Positions 1-10,485 of a stretch of DNA of 64,000 nt are shown piece after piece; within the stretch, counting starts at the first letter, position 1; each line of letters opens with the position of its first letter. The DNA lies in NCBI GenBank assembly GCA_903813345.2, contig CAIIXF020000012.1:34482572-34546571 (forward strand). Reading direction: 5' to 3'. The notes under the pieces are model-generated. The model worked only from the letters and a program-made list of their open reading frames with translations, did no database searches and was not told where the DNA came from. This DNA is from Owenia fusiformis (taxonomy: Eukaryota; Annelida; Polychaeta; Sabellida; Oweniidae). Made by a program: the position numbers and the translations under genes.

Positions 1-1
1 G

Positions 2-496
2 GTTCTTTGGGTCATCAGACGTCGTCTTGATACGTTCGATAATGAAAATATCAAACGTCAGTTTGTTAATGCGTGCAAGCGTATGGGTACGTTATTTAGT
101 GTGTTTACCCTTTGTTTCCTGCCGCATACGATTTATACTCTCGCGGATCCTTACATCCTCTATATTTCCACTTGGGGCATCAGGGGACTGTACATCTTCT
201 TCATGTTTCACACTTGCTTCAATCCTATCATCTGCCTCTTCACAATGTCCGATATCAACGAGGGGTTGTGGCGAATGGTTAAATGTTTACCACGTGACCC
301 CTCAAAACCACAACGACATTCGAACTTGAAGAAACGACAATCCGGAATAAAGAAAAACCCTCCAATCAATCTTGGTCCAGAGAAAAACGTTGTGAATGAC
401 ATTAATAATACACCAGTTAATGTAGCTAATGCTGCATCAATTGCGACAATCAGTTCACTTGTTCCCAGTGAAAGCGTAGAAAGAGTGCACGCATAA
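2..496 (+). CDS. Rhodopsin-class 7TM receptor, C-terminal part (5' end outside window)
   Basis: An open frame enters from the window edge and ends with TAA at 494-496, giving 164 visible residues. It covers the end of TM5, intracellular loop 3, TM6 with an FCxLP-like motif (LCFLPH), TM7 with NPIIC in the place of NPxxY, and a basic, Asn-rich cytoplasmic tail. It is closely similar to the receptor encoded on the opposite strand at 8765-10063; both have the VIRRRLDTFD loop and the CKRMGTLFSVFT start of TM6. The two are therefore recent paralogs arranged tail to tail. The tails after TM7 differ completely, which suggests different coupling or trafficking. The ligand is unknown; a melatonin-receptor-like or other class A orphan is possible. 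The similarity to its neighbour is seen directly; the class assignment is family knowledge. Confidence 0.85.
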   Translation, partial: VLWVIRRRLDTFDNENIKRQFVNACKRMGTLFSVFTLCFLPHTIYTLADPYILYISTWGIRGLYIFFMFHTCFNPIICLFTMSDINEGLWRMVKCLPRDPSKPQRHSNLKKRQSGIKKNPPINLGPEKNVVNDINNTPVNVANAASIATISSLVPSESVERVHA

Positions 497-1280
497 TGAA
501 CACCTTTCAAGTGACAGTGATCAAACATTCTATCAACCCCTAAAGGTATAACTATTAAATCGTTTTTCGCTACCATAACACGATCAATTCTACATTGCAC
601 TGCAAACGTTACATGATGAAAATCATTGATATGTTTGCAACGTCTAGGAGAAAATGTTAAGATGACAGAGGAAGATTGACTTGGTGTAGGCCAAGGTCAG
701 ATGACGTCATCATAACGGAACTACAACACAATGTATAACCATCTCGGCAACAGGGTCATGTGTCACGTGTAAGGTGGAAGTAATCAGTCTGAATCGTTGA
801 ACAAATCTATCTTATCCAACAATTTTTCCTCCATGATATGTCCATGTATCATTCACAATTTAGGGAGAACGATTTTCATGAACATGTTCCCTCGGCAAGA
901 ACACATTCCAACACAAACACTGATAACTACGAATCGTCTACCACGTCCATTATAATACAACATCAAACATTCCATGAAAACATTATGCGATATGTGACAA
1001 TGTATAGTGATATACGAAATCGACAGTCATATCATGACGACCAAATAATCGATATTTAGTTTGAGACTGTTGACTTTTATCGTTGACACTAAATTACATT
1101 ATAGTATCGTATAATTTGATATTTCATTGTTTTGAGGACTTAATGTTGGAAAATATTAAAATGCCACTGGAAGAGTATTGTCGGTGACACTCCACGACCA
1201 TCAATATATGAAGGTGTTATGCATTTTACTATATAGTAATACTTATTCAGAGTAAATGGATGTAGTGAGTGTTACTTGTA

Positions 1281-1508
1281 CAGGGTGTCAGATAAACATG
1301 TTCTCCCCTTTAATGTCAAAATATGAACTTTTTGCATGAACGTGCACCCAATTGAACCAGTTATCTGAAACCTCTAAAGGAGTTGCTCCATCAAGCCTAG
1401 TTTTAATGTGCTGAAGAACAATTTATGCAAGCATAAAGAGAAACAGTTATGTAACATTATGTGAATGTTAAAGCTAAGCAGAGGAGAACATATTTATTTG
1501 ACACCCTG
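1281..1508. mobile_element. MITE with CAGGGTGTCA termini
   Basis: The left end reads CAGGGTGTCAGATAAACATG and the right end is its inverted counterpart, with TTTGACACCCTG. The termini extend inward as an imperfect match (GTTCTCC against GGAGAAC). A TA precedes the left end. At 228 bp with no ORF it is a non-autonomous DNA element. The ends resemble those of the elements at 48205 and 54620. Confidence 0.7.
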
Positions 1509-1840
1509 TGTATTAACTTATTCGTAATGTAGGCTGTATTGGTTAATAATTAAGGAATAAATCGAAGTATGTGCCTGTTGTCTATGTCATAGAACGCCGA
1601 TGGTTTCATTGGATGATGTCCTATTTCTTTACATTCAGATATTTGACGTAGTATCCAGAAGTACTCGAAGGCAATTGCTACTTCTGTAGGGTACGTTTGC
1701 AAATCGTCTCTCTCCATTTATCTCAACCTAGGTAGGGAAAATGTTTCAACTGGGGATCATTGAATACTGTCATCCACGCATTTTGAATTGCTGTGCTTTA
1801 TGCATGTTATTATTTGATATGGTTGAAAAAAACCGAAGAT

Positions 1841-2095
1841 AAGAGAGATTTCGTAACTCACTTTATAAGCATGTGTATTATTCCTGTATATTGTATTACT
1901 TATTCTTATATAAAGCGTTTGATTACGTCATCATTTATTGCATAGCTCTATACGTCCATAAGTGTAATGTTCTTATACATCGTCGTCTACATATGTAAGA
2001 ACATCACACTAGAGTTGCGCAATAAATGATAATGCAATCAAACGCTCCATAAGTTATACGGGAATTATAAACATAAGTGAGATGCGAAATCTCTT
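1841..2095. mobile_element. Palindromic MITE, about 255 bp
   Basis: The left arm begins AAGAGAGATTTCGTAACTCA and the right arm ends with the near-reverse complement GAGATGCGAAATCTCTT. Both arms pair almost throughout; for example GCGTTTGATTACGTCATC pairs with GATAATGCAATCAAACGC, giving a large potential hairpin. A related but decayed core recurs near 12340-12390. Confidence 0.7.
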
Positions 2096-2108
2096 GTATA
2101 CATAAAAC

Positions 2109-2114
2109 TTTATT
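2109..2114 (-). terminator. Candidate poly(A) signal of the fucosyltransferase gene
   Basis: AATAAA lies on the minus strand about 155 nt past the stop codon at 2267. This is a normal distance for a short 3' UTR. No experimental support. Confidence 0.4.
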
Positions 2115-2266
2115 GTACTCGTAGATTAATATATTTATATAACCCACCGTATATTTTTGAATAGAATTGTATGGTCAACAAAATAAGATTCTAAGATGTC
2201 CATCTACTTCTAAAGGTACAAATGGCGACTATTGCATAAGCAATATATGCGTACAGTGTAATTGTG

Positions 2267-3526
2267 CTAGGTCATCGAGATCCACTGAGGTGGGTAATGG
2301 TCTTCTTTTTTATATGTATACCAAATCTGACTTTTTGGTCTAGGATGGTTGCCATAATAGATCACTTCCCCTCCAGTTAAGTATGCCCCCCACCATCCAA
2401 AGGTAGTCGAACCAAATATGGAGTGATGGCAAGAGGAAAGGATACCCATGTCGACCCAAGCGTTGTTACGGTTAGGGCACATTACTCCATCTTGCGGAAG
2501 GACATTCATTCGTGCCCACATCAGATCATCGCTGCATACAAAAAACTTGACCTTTTTATACCGTTTTCGAAAATAGTCCATGGCTTTCTCAAAGAAGTGA
2601 ACTGAAGGCGATTCATAGCCTATCTTTTTATAATATTCATTGAGTATTTCACCTCTGCGGACTAGGACACTGACGAGTGTCAACCCGGTTTCATTATTTA
2701 AAGCATTCCTCATATAGGCATCAACCTTAGCTTGAATGTGAGCACGAAGCTTGAATTCATTCCTTATTTCCTTTTCAACGTTTATAAAGTATTTGAATGA
2801 TTGCAAGTACCCTCTCAATACCGTGTGCTTATGTGGTAAAGCCATTAGTGATGCTTTGAATTGTTTATCCTTGTCGTCGCTCTTTTTGTTTTTTAATGCA
2901 ACCTTGAGGGGGAAATCAAGATCACCTACACTATATCCTGTAACTTTACAATTTTTACTCAGATCAAATTTGCCATCAACTGCAAAAGTCATATTATTCG
3001 CTTTGGCTATGCCGAAACCAGAAGCGTACTCGAACATGGCATTACCCAAACGTCCTTTCGGACGCCATAAAACTAAAACGGGAGTTTTTGGAATTATTCG
3101 ATGCTTTAGATTACTTTCGTTGTGTTGTTTTAAAATTTCTTTTACATTTTTGTCCGAGACGTTAGATGGATAAGATGTAGACGTCTCTGTAAAGTTCTTT
3201 ATATGTGTTTTTGTTACACTGTGAGCTGAAATCTGATTTGACGTTGTGGATTCAATATTCAAGCCATTTGTGCTATTCTTAATAGCTACGTCTTTACCAG
3301 AGTGAAACTGGTGGGGACCTGATGAATCAACCAAACGCTCCTCTTCATAGTTTGCGTCCTGTTGAACTTTTTGAAATAATATCATCTTACGTCTCGTATC
3401 TTTAACAGTATTTACAATATATATCTCTATAAAGATAAAAACAGCTATTGATATACAGAGACAAATGAATAGAATAGATCGGTTAGGTTTAATCCCGTAT
3501 TTCCATTTTCCATCGGATACTTCCAT
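2267..3526 (-). CDS. Alpha-1,2-fucosyltransferase (GT11 family), single exon
   Basis: The 419-residue protein has the layout of a type II Golgi enzyme: a short cytosolic tail, a signal anchor at residues 17-40, a Ser/Thr/Asn-rich stem to about 145, then the catalytic domain. GT11 landmarks are present: the GRLGNAMFEYAS motif at 158-169, the donor-binding VRRGE motif near 289-293 (usual form HxRRGD), SDDLMW near 332, and the C-terminal SSCHHSIFGSTTFGWWGAYL block. It would transfer L-fucose from GDP-fucose to a terminal galactose in the Golgi lumen. The stem carries many N-glycosylation sequons. The single uninterrupted exon fits the family, where coding is often intronless. The start is the first ATG, which places the anchor correctly. 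The His-to-Val change before RRG and Asp-to-Glu after it depart from vertebrate FUT1/2 and may alter activity. Confidence 0.9.
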   Translation of the reverse strand: MEVSDGKWKYGIKPNRSILFICLCISIAVFIFIEIYIVNTVKDTRRKMILFQKVQQDANYEEERLVDSSGPHQFHSGKDVAIKNSTNGLNIESTTSNQISAHSVTKTHIKNFTETSTSYPSNVSDKNVKEILKQHNESNLKHRIIPKTPVLVLWRPKGRLGNAMFEYASGFGIAKANNMTFAVDGKFDLSKNCKVTGYSVGDLDFPLKVALKNKKSDDKDKQFKASLMALPHKHTVLRGYLQSFKYFINVEKEIRNEFKLRAHIQAKVDAYMRNALNNETGLTLVSVLVRRGEILNEYYKKIGYESPSVHFFEKAMDYFRKRYKKVKFFVCSDDLMWARMNVLPQDGVMCPNRNNAWVDMGILSSCHHSIFGSTTFGWWGAYLTGGEVIYYGNHPRPKSQIWYTYKKEDHYPPQWISMT

Positions 3527-4097
3527 TGTATACGGTATTCCGTTAACCTAACACTATCAACACTTGTACAATTATTGATCTAATAAAACATATTCAACCA
3601 ACGGGTGTTATGAGCTGTCATCGTTTATAATGGCTGCTGTTATTTCATCAAAATGTCATTTTGTTGATTTGAACATTAAGATTAAATTGTCAATTATAGA
3701 TATATTGCTACAACATATGTAAACGATATAATGGTGTTAAGCAGCTTGAACAAAAATCATTTGCACAATTCAAGGTTAATCGAGCCACTAATTAATAGCA
3801 ATCGTGTAGAATGTTTTGATTTTCTAATATTAAGTTTCCAATGTGAAAATACAAATCACTCTAAAATTGAATATAATGCGAACACGATGCCTTGTGTTTC
3901 AATTCAATTGGCGAATACGACGCCTTATGTTAAATCCAATTGCCTATTACATATTAAATCGGTGACAAACCGAGCTTTAAGAGACAATTTTCATGTTAAT
4001 AATTCCTTAATGCCAAAGTCAAAACGTATTAGAAACATGATCAGTTGAACCCTGACTAAACATTGTAATATTAATCGTGTAAACACCATAAACAGTG
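3527..4097. other. Intergenic, upstream of fucosyltransferase
   Basis: AT-rich DNA that should hold the fucosyltransferase promoter, but no convincing TATA box or other element could be assigned. A 105-codon plus-strand frame at 3731-4048 has no recognisable content. Confidence 0.4.
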
Positions 4098-4330
4098 CCA
4101 TGTTTCTACCAGCAATCCTCCATGCATATGGAGTGTTTGTTCTGAGTGAGTCGCCTTCCCATACATTCTCCTCAATGCAATATAATATGGGTAGAGACAT
4201 CCTTCAACTTAAGTTTAACCCAGCAAGGGAAGCACTGTTGGGTGATTTTGGTTGGAGACTCATTTTAAGCTTGATTGATAAACGAAAGATTGATTTTTAT
4301 GCCTATTTAAAGTGTGATATTTATCAATAG
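4098..4330 (+). mobile_element. LINE ORF2 C-terminal fragment
   Basis: The frame from 4100 encodes MFLPAILHAYGVF, then MQYNMGRDI and NPAREALLGDFGWRLIL, ending IDKRKIDFYAYLK. It aligns along its length with the end of the LINE at 46606-46860, which reads VFIPAI, MNSFQYNIGR, KPAREAVIGDLGWCPIL and IDKRIIDYYLHLQK. It is thus a 5'-truncated relic of the same non-LTR family, cut off at the right by a stop. Confidence 0.8.
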
Positions 4331-6633
4331 ATATGTAATATAATTAAGATGTATAACAAGGCTTTTTGAACTATAATCCCCAAATCCGAAGAAATCTGAA
4401 GTTGAAAATGCCGTCCAATTCCAGTGACGTCAATGATTTCCCAGAAATTGCTCAGACGCCATCGAAGATCGAAAAAATACAAATAAATGTTACTTTTAAT
4501 CTCCGATAATCTTTCTGATTATTGAATAGATGTATGCTTGAGGGCTGATGGAAGATCAGAAGCTGAGAAAGAGTAATCGACTTGTTCGGCGGGCAAATGA
4601 AAAGTTGTACCTTCCAAAGTGATGCACCATGGGAGATATTTATGTAAATTACCACCTGAACTCTTATCGCGAATAGGGGTATTGAACATATAGACTGTTT
4701 GAATGTCCAGCCGACCACTTTATTAGACATGAACTCATGCTTGACATATTCTCATATTCCTGCAATTGTCACTGCAGGAAAAAACCAAATGGGTACTGGG
4801 TTCATGGAACAGTCTGAGAGATAGTTGGGGTCACGACCTAGCCAGAAAATGTGATGCGTGTTCAAAGTGATTTCTAGTCAAATTATATACTGCCATTAAA
4901 GTATACTGTAGTGTACAATGTCTAAAACTTGGTTCAGAGCAGATTTTAGCCCCTTTGTGCAAAAGGAATGATAGTTCGATGGTCCGTGGTCACATATAAA
5001 TAAATGGCATATCATTGGGAAAAGGAGGCACGAGGCTTTATGGTTAACTAAAAGGAATCAATGTAGTATCATTGGTTTTGTGATTTTGCAATGATTTTGT
5101 TTTATTGAGACACAGTGTATAGGTGGTTTTCTATGATACATATTTTAAACAAGCTCGTTTCGTAAGATATTTGGAGTCAGAAAGTATTATACTGTGCATA
5201 GAAATCAAAATTGGCAGCATAGTATTCATTAGACATGAGTATAATGATTGCCGTTGACACCGACTTGACATTCCAATCTCTCGTTCTGAACACGAAACTG
5301 AAGCTAATTATTGATCTCATTGACTTTCTTAATTTCTATGAATGCTGACCTAAGCTACTCATTGGGGATTGTATTGGTGGCATTCGGACTCGAGATAATT
5401 GTGTATAGTGTATCGTAAGTCGACACCGGCCGACGATCTTATAAAATTTTGTTTAATATTATGTATTTTATATTGTCTATATTTGTAAGATCAGAGACAC
5501 TTCAATAAACTATTTTAAACTAAAAAAACAACAAAAAACTAGTATATTTAGTTCAGCTTTAGTGTACCGCATGTAGTAGCAACCAATCATATTTTGTGAC
5601 ACACTGGTTTTGGATTGCTAGCCAAGTGTACATTCTTTAAAAAGAATAGAAAAAGAATGCACCTTTCTTTGTTACAAGTGTATATTCTTTAAAATAAAAT
5701 ACAGCTCATAAAATTGTGTAAGTACCTAAGTTGGGTTGAATAGTGTATAAAGGGTGAATTAAGGAGGTGGACAACAAGTCTTTAAAAGTGTATCCAGGAC
5801 GGATCTGCGAGCAAAAGGAATTACAGTTATGTAGCATCATATGTTTACAAATCATCGGACTTCATTTTTATTTTCTCGAAAATTAAACGACAACTCTTTA
5901 TATTTTTGAAAGAATTTCATTTCGAAGTGTCCTTTGCTATTTGTGTAAACATGCATGAATGACGTCATATTTTTCACTCACATGGTGAGCCTAAGAGATC
6001 GACTAGGCGCCCGTCCGTTCGTTTGTCCGTCCGTCAATAAAGACAATAAAACTGCTTTTCGCATTCAGTCGTATCTTCATCATTTTATATATACATATCA
6101 ATAATGCATATTTGACCTGTCATCGCCATTTTTAAAATTCGCCTGGTTTCCGATAAATTGATGTAGAAATGTCAAATTTAATCAGTCACTTGACTTTGTT
6201 AAGTAGAACTTCCAAATGAATGTAAGTAGTTGCCGTGTATGCAAGATATGTCATCACATTTTTTAAAGCACTTGGAATAAAAGTGTTCTGTGTTTACTCT
6301 ATAACATTTGACAAAAAAAACAAAACAAATATGTTTGAGCTCACATTGTCTTCAGATTTATTCATGTACTAGTATATTGTTCAACCGCAATCAATACAGA
6401 GCTTTCGATAAAAGTTTTCAGCCAAACTTAAACTGCAACTTTAACTTTCAAATGACGTAAACTCCATTAGGGGGAACGGTTTCTTAAAGAAACCAGGAAA
6501 GTACATTTTTTCATTAGAAAAATGTTGCTCGTTTGATTTATACAAGTACACGTTTGCGTATACGTATTCCAAATTACTTATATCAAAATCTCTCCATCGA
6601 CTTCCATCGTGTCCAAAAACAACTGCAGTAGTG
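4331..6633. other. Intergenic, no gene seen
   Basis: About 2.3 kb of AT-rich sequence without a credible exon. A CCGTCCG-type simple repeat lies at about 6010-6036 (CCGTCCGTTCG followed by TTTGTCCGTCCGTC). It follows the words GGTGAGCCTAAGAGATCGAC, which look like the edge of a dispersed repeat. Confidence 0.45.
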
Positions 6634-7085
6634 CAATTTTGTTGATCAGGTGAATTGATACAAGTAAGTTAAAGCATGCTATAAACGATGACATCATGTT
6701 CAATTTTGTTGATCAGGTGAATTGATACAAGTAAGTTAAAGCATGCTATAAACGATGACATCATGTTCAATTTTGTTGATCAGGTGACCTGATACAAGTA
6801 AGTTAAAGCATGCTATAAACGATGACATCATGTTCAATTTTGTTGATCAGGTGACCTGATACAAGTAAGTTAAAGCATGCTATAAACGATGACATCATGT
6901 TCAATTTTGTTGATCAGGTGACCTGATACAAGTAAGTTAAAGCATGCTATAAACGATGACAACATGTCCAATTTTGTTGATCAGGTGACCTGATACAAGT
7001 AAGTTAAAGCATGCTATAAACGATGACAACATGTACAATTTTGTTGATCAGGTGACCTTATACAAGTAGGTTAAAGCATGCTATA
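6634..7085. repeat. 67-bp tandem repeat, about 7 units
   Basis: Units start at 6634, 6701, 6768, 6835, 6902, 6969 and 7036, each exactly 67 bp from the last. Each begins CAATTTTGTTGATCAGGTGA and contains AAGCATGCTATAAACGATGA. The seventh unit is split by a transposon at 7088-7648, and the array resumes at 7649-7735. Early units read GGTGAATTGATAC and later ones GGTGACCTGATAC, so two unit subtypes are blocked along the array. Confidence 0.95.
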
Positions 7086-7087
7086 TA

Positions 7088-7648
7088 CAGGGTGGTAAAA
7101 AACGGAAACCTGCATTTTCCACATATCTTTGTCATTTTAAGAAATTACTCATTGATATTTCACACGTTTGTAAACCATTCAATTCCTTACCACCCTACCC
7201 TAGTTCATGACCATCAGACTGATAGTCACAATTTTACAGCACTTTGAACAACATGCTTCAGGGTTGGCCATCATCGCTCTGGAGGCAAACCTGCACAGTT
7301 GTCAATGATCCAAATGCATTCCTCAGCAGGTATGGCCTGAATGATACAGATGATCTCACTTTTGAGGCCTGCAAGTGTCCTGGGGTCATTATTATACACC
7401 CTATCTCTGCCATATCCCCATAGGTTGGGACATTTTGGACGACATGTGCAGGTTGGTCTTCGGCGCAATAATGGCCACCGGAATTGTTCTTTAAAGTGCT
7501 GTAACACGGTGACTATCAATCAGATGGTCATAAAATATGGTAGGCTGGTAGGAAATTGAGTGATGTACAAAAGTGCAAAGTTAATTCTTAAAATAATAAA
7601 GATATTAGGTAAAATGGTGTAAGGGTTTCCAGTTTTTTTACCACCCTG
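7088..7648 (-). mobile_element. Tc1/mariner-type element with transposase remnant
   Basis: Terminal inverted repeats start CAGGGTGGTAAAAAACGGAA and end TTTTTACCACCCTG, flanked on both sides by TA (7086-7087, 7649-7650). The element is 561 bp and sits inside the 67-bp array. The minus strand at 7271-7519 reads LWGYGRDRV, NNDPRTLAGLKSEI and IQAIPAEECIW. This is the end of a mariner-like transposase (usual form FLWGYLKDRVY, then PRTLxELKxxI). The catalytic core is deleted. A longer relative lies at 58090-59062. Confidence 0.85.
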
Positions 7649-7735
7649 TATGATGACAGCATGTCCAAATTTGTTGATCAGGTGACCTGATCCAAGTAAG
7701 TTAAAGCATGCTATGAATGATGACAACATGTCCAA

Positions 7736-8764
7736 TCCTGAATTTCAAAATGCGCTTCGCCACGTGATGTACACGTTTGAAATGATATGTCGCATGAAAT
7801 ATAGAAACAACCAAATTAGACAACTAGAGACAACCACAACGTGTTTGTACGTAAAACATTTACTAAAAAGTGCAACAGCTAATAAAAACTTTTTTCCAAA
7901 GCTCCATTTCTTAAACAGATTAGAGTTGGAGTCGTTCTTTGATAAACACGTTCATTTGAGACCCTCTTCTCATTCACTTGCATGTATATTTTATCTCATT
8001 GTCAACGGCTAATAAGCAAATTTACCGGAATGTATTTCAACTGTTTCATTTTAAAATATTATTAGTACGTAAGTTTAAATCGATGCTAAACAATATGTTT
8101 GAGAAGAAATATTCAAAATATGTCCAGCCCTTTATCTCCTGTAATGTTGAATATGAGCCCTAAATATCACCTAATAACAATATTACAACCGTGCAGAGGA
8201 GATTTCCAAAATCTAAGCGATGCCACTGTCGCATTTGATGACAAAGTTTATAAACAAGAACCGTTTGCAATTAAAATTGATCGCAGAATGTGCGTTGTTG
8301 TTTTTTAAATAATATCATAAAGTTTCGATACTGTAACTTAGATACCGTAATTTAGAATTGATAATGTACAACTGAGATGCCATTTTCATGATTTCAAATT
8401 TTGCTTTGCGAATACGCGACTTAAAATAAACATGCGCTCGTGATCATTCCCGTGATCATATCCTGCAAATTGATTGGATAGGGTATCGACGGATGCGCAT
8501 GCGCATAATTCCTGATTAACAACAATAACAGAGTGGCACAAAATGGCAAATAATTACGGGAGCTACTCACTTCTGGTAACCGTTTTTTAAAATCACGCTC
8601 GCCAACCTAACTAGATTGGTGGCAAAAGCTAATTCCGAGTATACCTTCATCACATTCATTACACTTTCCGAATAAATTGAAATACAAGTTTCTGTAGAAG
8701 TCGAAGTACAGATGAATGAGACATGTACATTGACTAAAACTCTAAGTAGTCAATAAAACACAAT
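7736..8764. other. Intergenic, downstream of receptor 2
   Basis: No gene is supported. Open frames at 7713-8012 and 8099-8308 have no domain, and the first begins inside the tandem repeat. Direct MITE-like structure was not obvious. Confidence 0.4.
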
Positions 8765-10063
8765 TTACATGTATGTGTTTAATGTATCTCCTGTGACATC
8801 ATTTCCGGAACTGGGGTTACTAGTCTCTGCCTTTGGTGACACAAACATTTCTTCGTTTCTTTTCTTTTGGGCCTCTCTTATCGGTCTAGATTTTCTCCTT
8901 GGTTGTTGGGAATGGGTTGGCATAGGTCTTCTCAAACACAAACGTAGCAGACCCTCGTGTATATCATCCATTTTGAATAAGCAGATGAAAGGATTGATGC
9001 ATGTGTGACACATAAAGAAAATGAAAAGCCCACGGATGCCCCAAGTTGGGATATAAAGTATGAAAGGATCGGCCAACGTATAACATGTATGGGGAAGGAA
9101 ACAAAATGTAAATACACTGAATAAAGTCCCCATCCGTTTGCATGCTTTAACGAATTGGCGCCTGATAGTAGCAGTATCAAAAGTATCAAGACGTCTTCTG
9201 ATAACCCACAGAACCATGCTATAAAAAACAATTGCGAAGAAATATGGCAGAACCACAGTACTTGCGAATGCCCAATATATGAATAACTCTATATTTTTCA
9301 TATTTGGAGCGATCCAAGCGCTGACACACATGCCGAACACCGGGGCATAATCGACACGGACGTAGTTAACCACGGGGATGTTGGGTAAAGTAATGACTAA
9401 GAAAACTATAGCCCAAGAACCAATGAAGATTATAATCATCGACTTTACAGTACTAAGTCTATGGGCAATTTCTGATCGACAGAAACATTTCAGAACACAG
9501 TTAAAGGCAATGAGACTATGACTCACAATTGAGGAAGAAAGACTCCAGCCCTGGATACAACCAACAACTTCACAGAGCCAATGTGGTAGATCCCATCGAT
9601 CTCTCCAAGTACCATATGCGATCAAAGGACAAGGAAAGACCACGCAAATGTCGAGAAAGCCTATCATACAGAGCATATAGTGTAATGGTTTGCGTAAGGA
9701 TTTATTCGAGATGATATCAATGATCAAAGTCATATTTAGAACTACCCCGAACACTCCTATGGCCATTAACAGGAAAGCCTCGATGGCACGTTCGGTTTCT
9801 GTTGTTGGGTAAGGGTTAGGAACCGATATCCAAGTTGCGTTCGTCATGTTGTCTGCTCCATTCGAGTACGCTTCTAAAGACTGTGTGACGTTATCTGCTG
9901 TGTTGGTCCACCCATTGAAATAAGAATTTATAGACTGAGTGACATTGTCCGTCATGTTGTCTGCTCGATTCGAGTATGCGTTCAAAGATTGCGTGACGTT
10001 GTCTGTTATGTTTTCTGCTCCATTCAAGTATGCGCTCAAAGATTGTGTGATGTTGTCTGTCAT
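8765..10063 (-). CDS. Atypical rhodopsin-class 7TM receptor with repetitive glycosylated N-terminus
   Basis: From the first in-frame ATG after the last stop (10063), the protein has about 432 residues. The N-terminal 100 or so residues are 18-residue repeats of the form LNAYSNRAENMTDNVTQS, each with two N-glycosylation sequons. Seven hydrophobic segments follow, starting AIEAFLLMAIGVFGVVLN (TM1, with the GxxLN landmark). The usual TM3 D/N-R-Y is replaced by N-C-V (IAFNCVLK). TM6 carries FCFLPH and TM7 carries NPFIC in place of NPxxY. Cysteines suited to the TM3-ECL2 disulphide are present (WLCEVVGC and MCVSAW). The frame stays open upstream to 10180, where TGA interrupts it, so the true start may lie in an upstream exon. 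It is a paralog of the receptor at 2-496. The ligand is unknown. Confidence 0.8.
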   Translation of the reverse strand: MTDNITQSLSAYLNGAENITDNVTQSLNAYSNRADNMTDNVTQSINSYFNGWTNTADNVTQSLEAYSNGADNMTNATWISVPNPYPTTETERAIEAFLLMAIGVFGVVLNMTLIIDIISNKSLRKPLHYMLCMIGFLDICVVFPCPLIAYGTWRDRWDLPHWLCEVVGCIQGWSLSSSIVSHSLIAFNCVLKCFCRSEIAHRLSTVKSMIIIFIGSWAIVFLVITLPNIPVVNYVRVDYAPVFGMCVSAWIAPNMKNIELFIYWAFASTVVLPYFFAIVFYSMVLWVIRRRLDTFDTATIRRQFVKACKRMGTLFSVFTFCFLPHTCYTLADPFILYIPTWGIRGLFIFFMCHTCINPFICLFKMDDIHEGLLRLCLRRPMPTHSQQPRRKSRPIREAQKKRNEEMFVSPKAETSNPSSGNDVTGDTLNTYM

Positions 10064-10485
10064 GTTTTCTGCTCGATTCGAGTATGCGTTCAAAGATTGC
10101 GTGACGTTGTCTGTTATGTTTTCTGCTCCATTCAAGTATGCGTTCAAAGATTGCGTGACGTTGTCTGTTGTGTTTTCTGCTCAATTCAAGTATGCGCTCA
10201 AAGAGTGTGTGATGTTGTCTGTTATGTTTTCTGCTCGCTTCCAGTATGCGTTCAAAGATTGCGTGACGTTGTATGTTATGTTTTCTGCTCGATTCGAGTA
10301 TGCGCTCAAAGATTGCGTGATGTTGTCTTTCATGTTTTTTGCTCAATTCCAGTATGCGCTCAAATATTGCGTGACGTTGTCTGTTATGTATTGTGCTCGA
10401 TTCGAGTATGCGCTCAAAAATTGCGTGACACTGTATTTTATGTTTTCTGCTTCGTGTATGCGTTCCAAGACGGTGACGTTGTGTG
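9921..10485. repeat. 54-bp coding minisatellite, about 10 units
   Basis: The word TATGCG recurs at 9975, 10029, 10083, 10137, 10191, 10245, 10299, 10353 and 10407, always 54 bp apart. Because 54 is divisible by three, each frame repeats an 18-residue unit. The proximal units are part of the receptor ORF. The distal units continue in the same frame but are cut by in-frame TGA at 10183-10181 and 10345-10343. Other frames on both strands stay open across the array; a minus-strand frame from 10556 to 9891 is an example. Confidence 0.92.

Larger units (their letters stand above)
497..2266. other. Intergenic, no gene seen
   Basis: Short open frames here lack any recognisable domain. The stretch holds two small inverted-repeat elements, listed separately at 1281-1508 and 1841-2095, and otherwise AT-rich unique-looking DNA. 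Confidence 0.6.

Noticed and set aside
838-1059. 73-codon frame downstream of receptor 1
   Set aside because: Composition is random-looking, rich in His, Asn and Ser, with no domain and no splice sites linking it to anything.
7713-8012. 99-codon plus-strand frame
   Set aside because: Starts inside the 67-bp tandem repeat and shows no recognisable motif.
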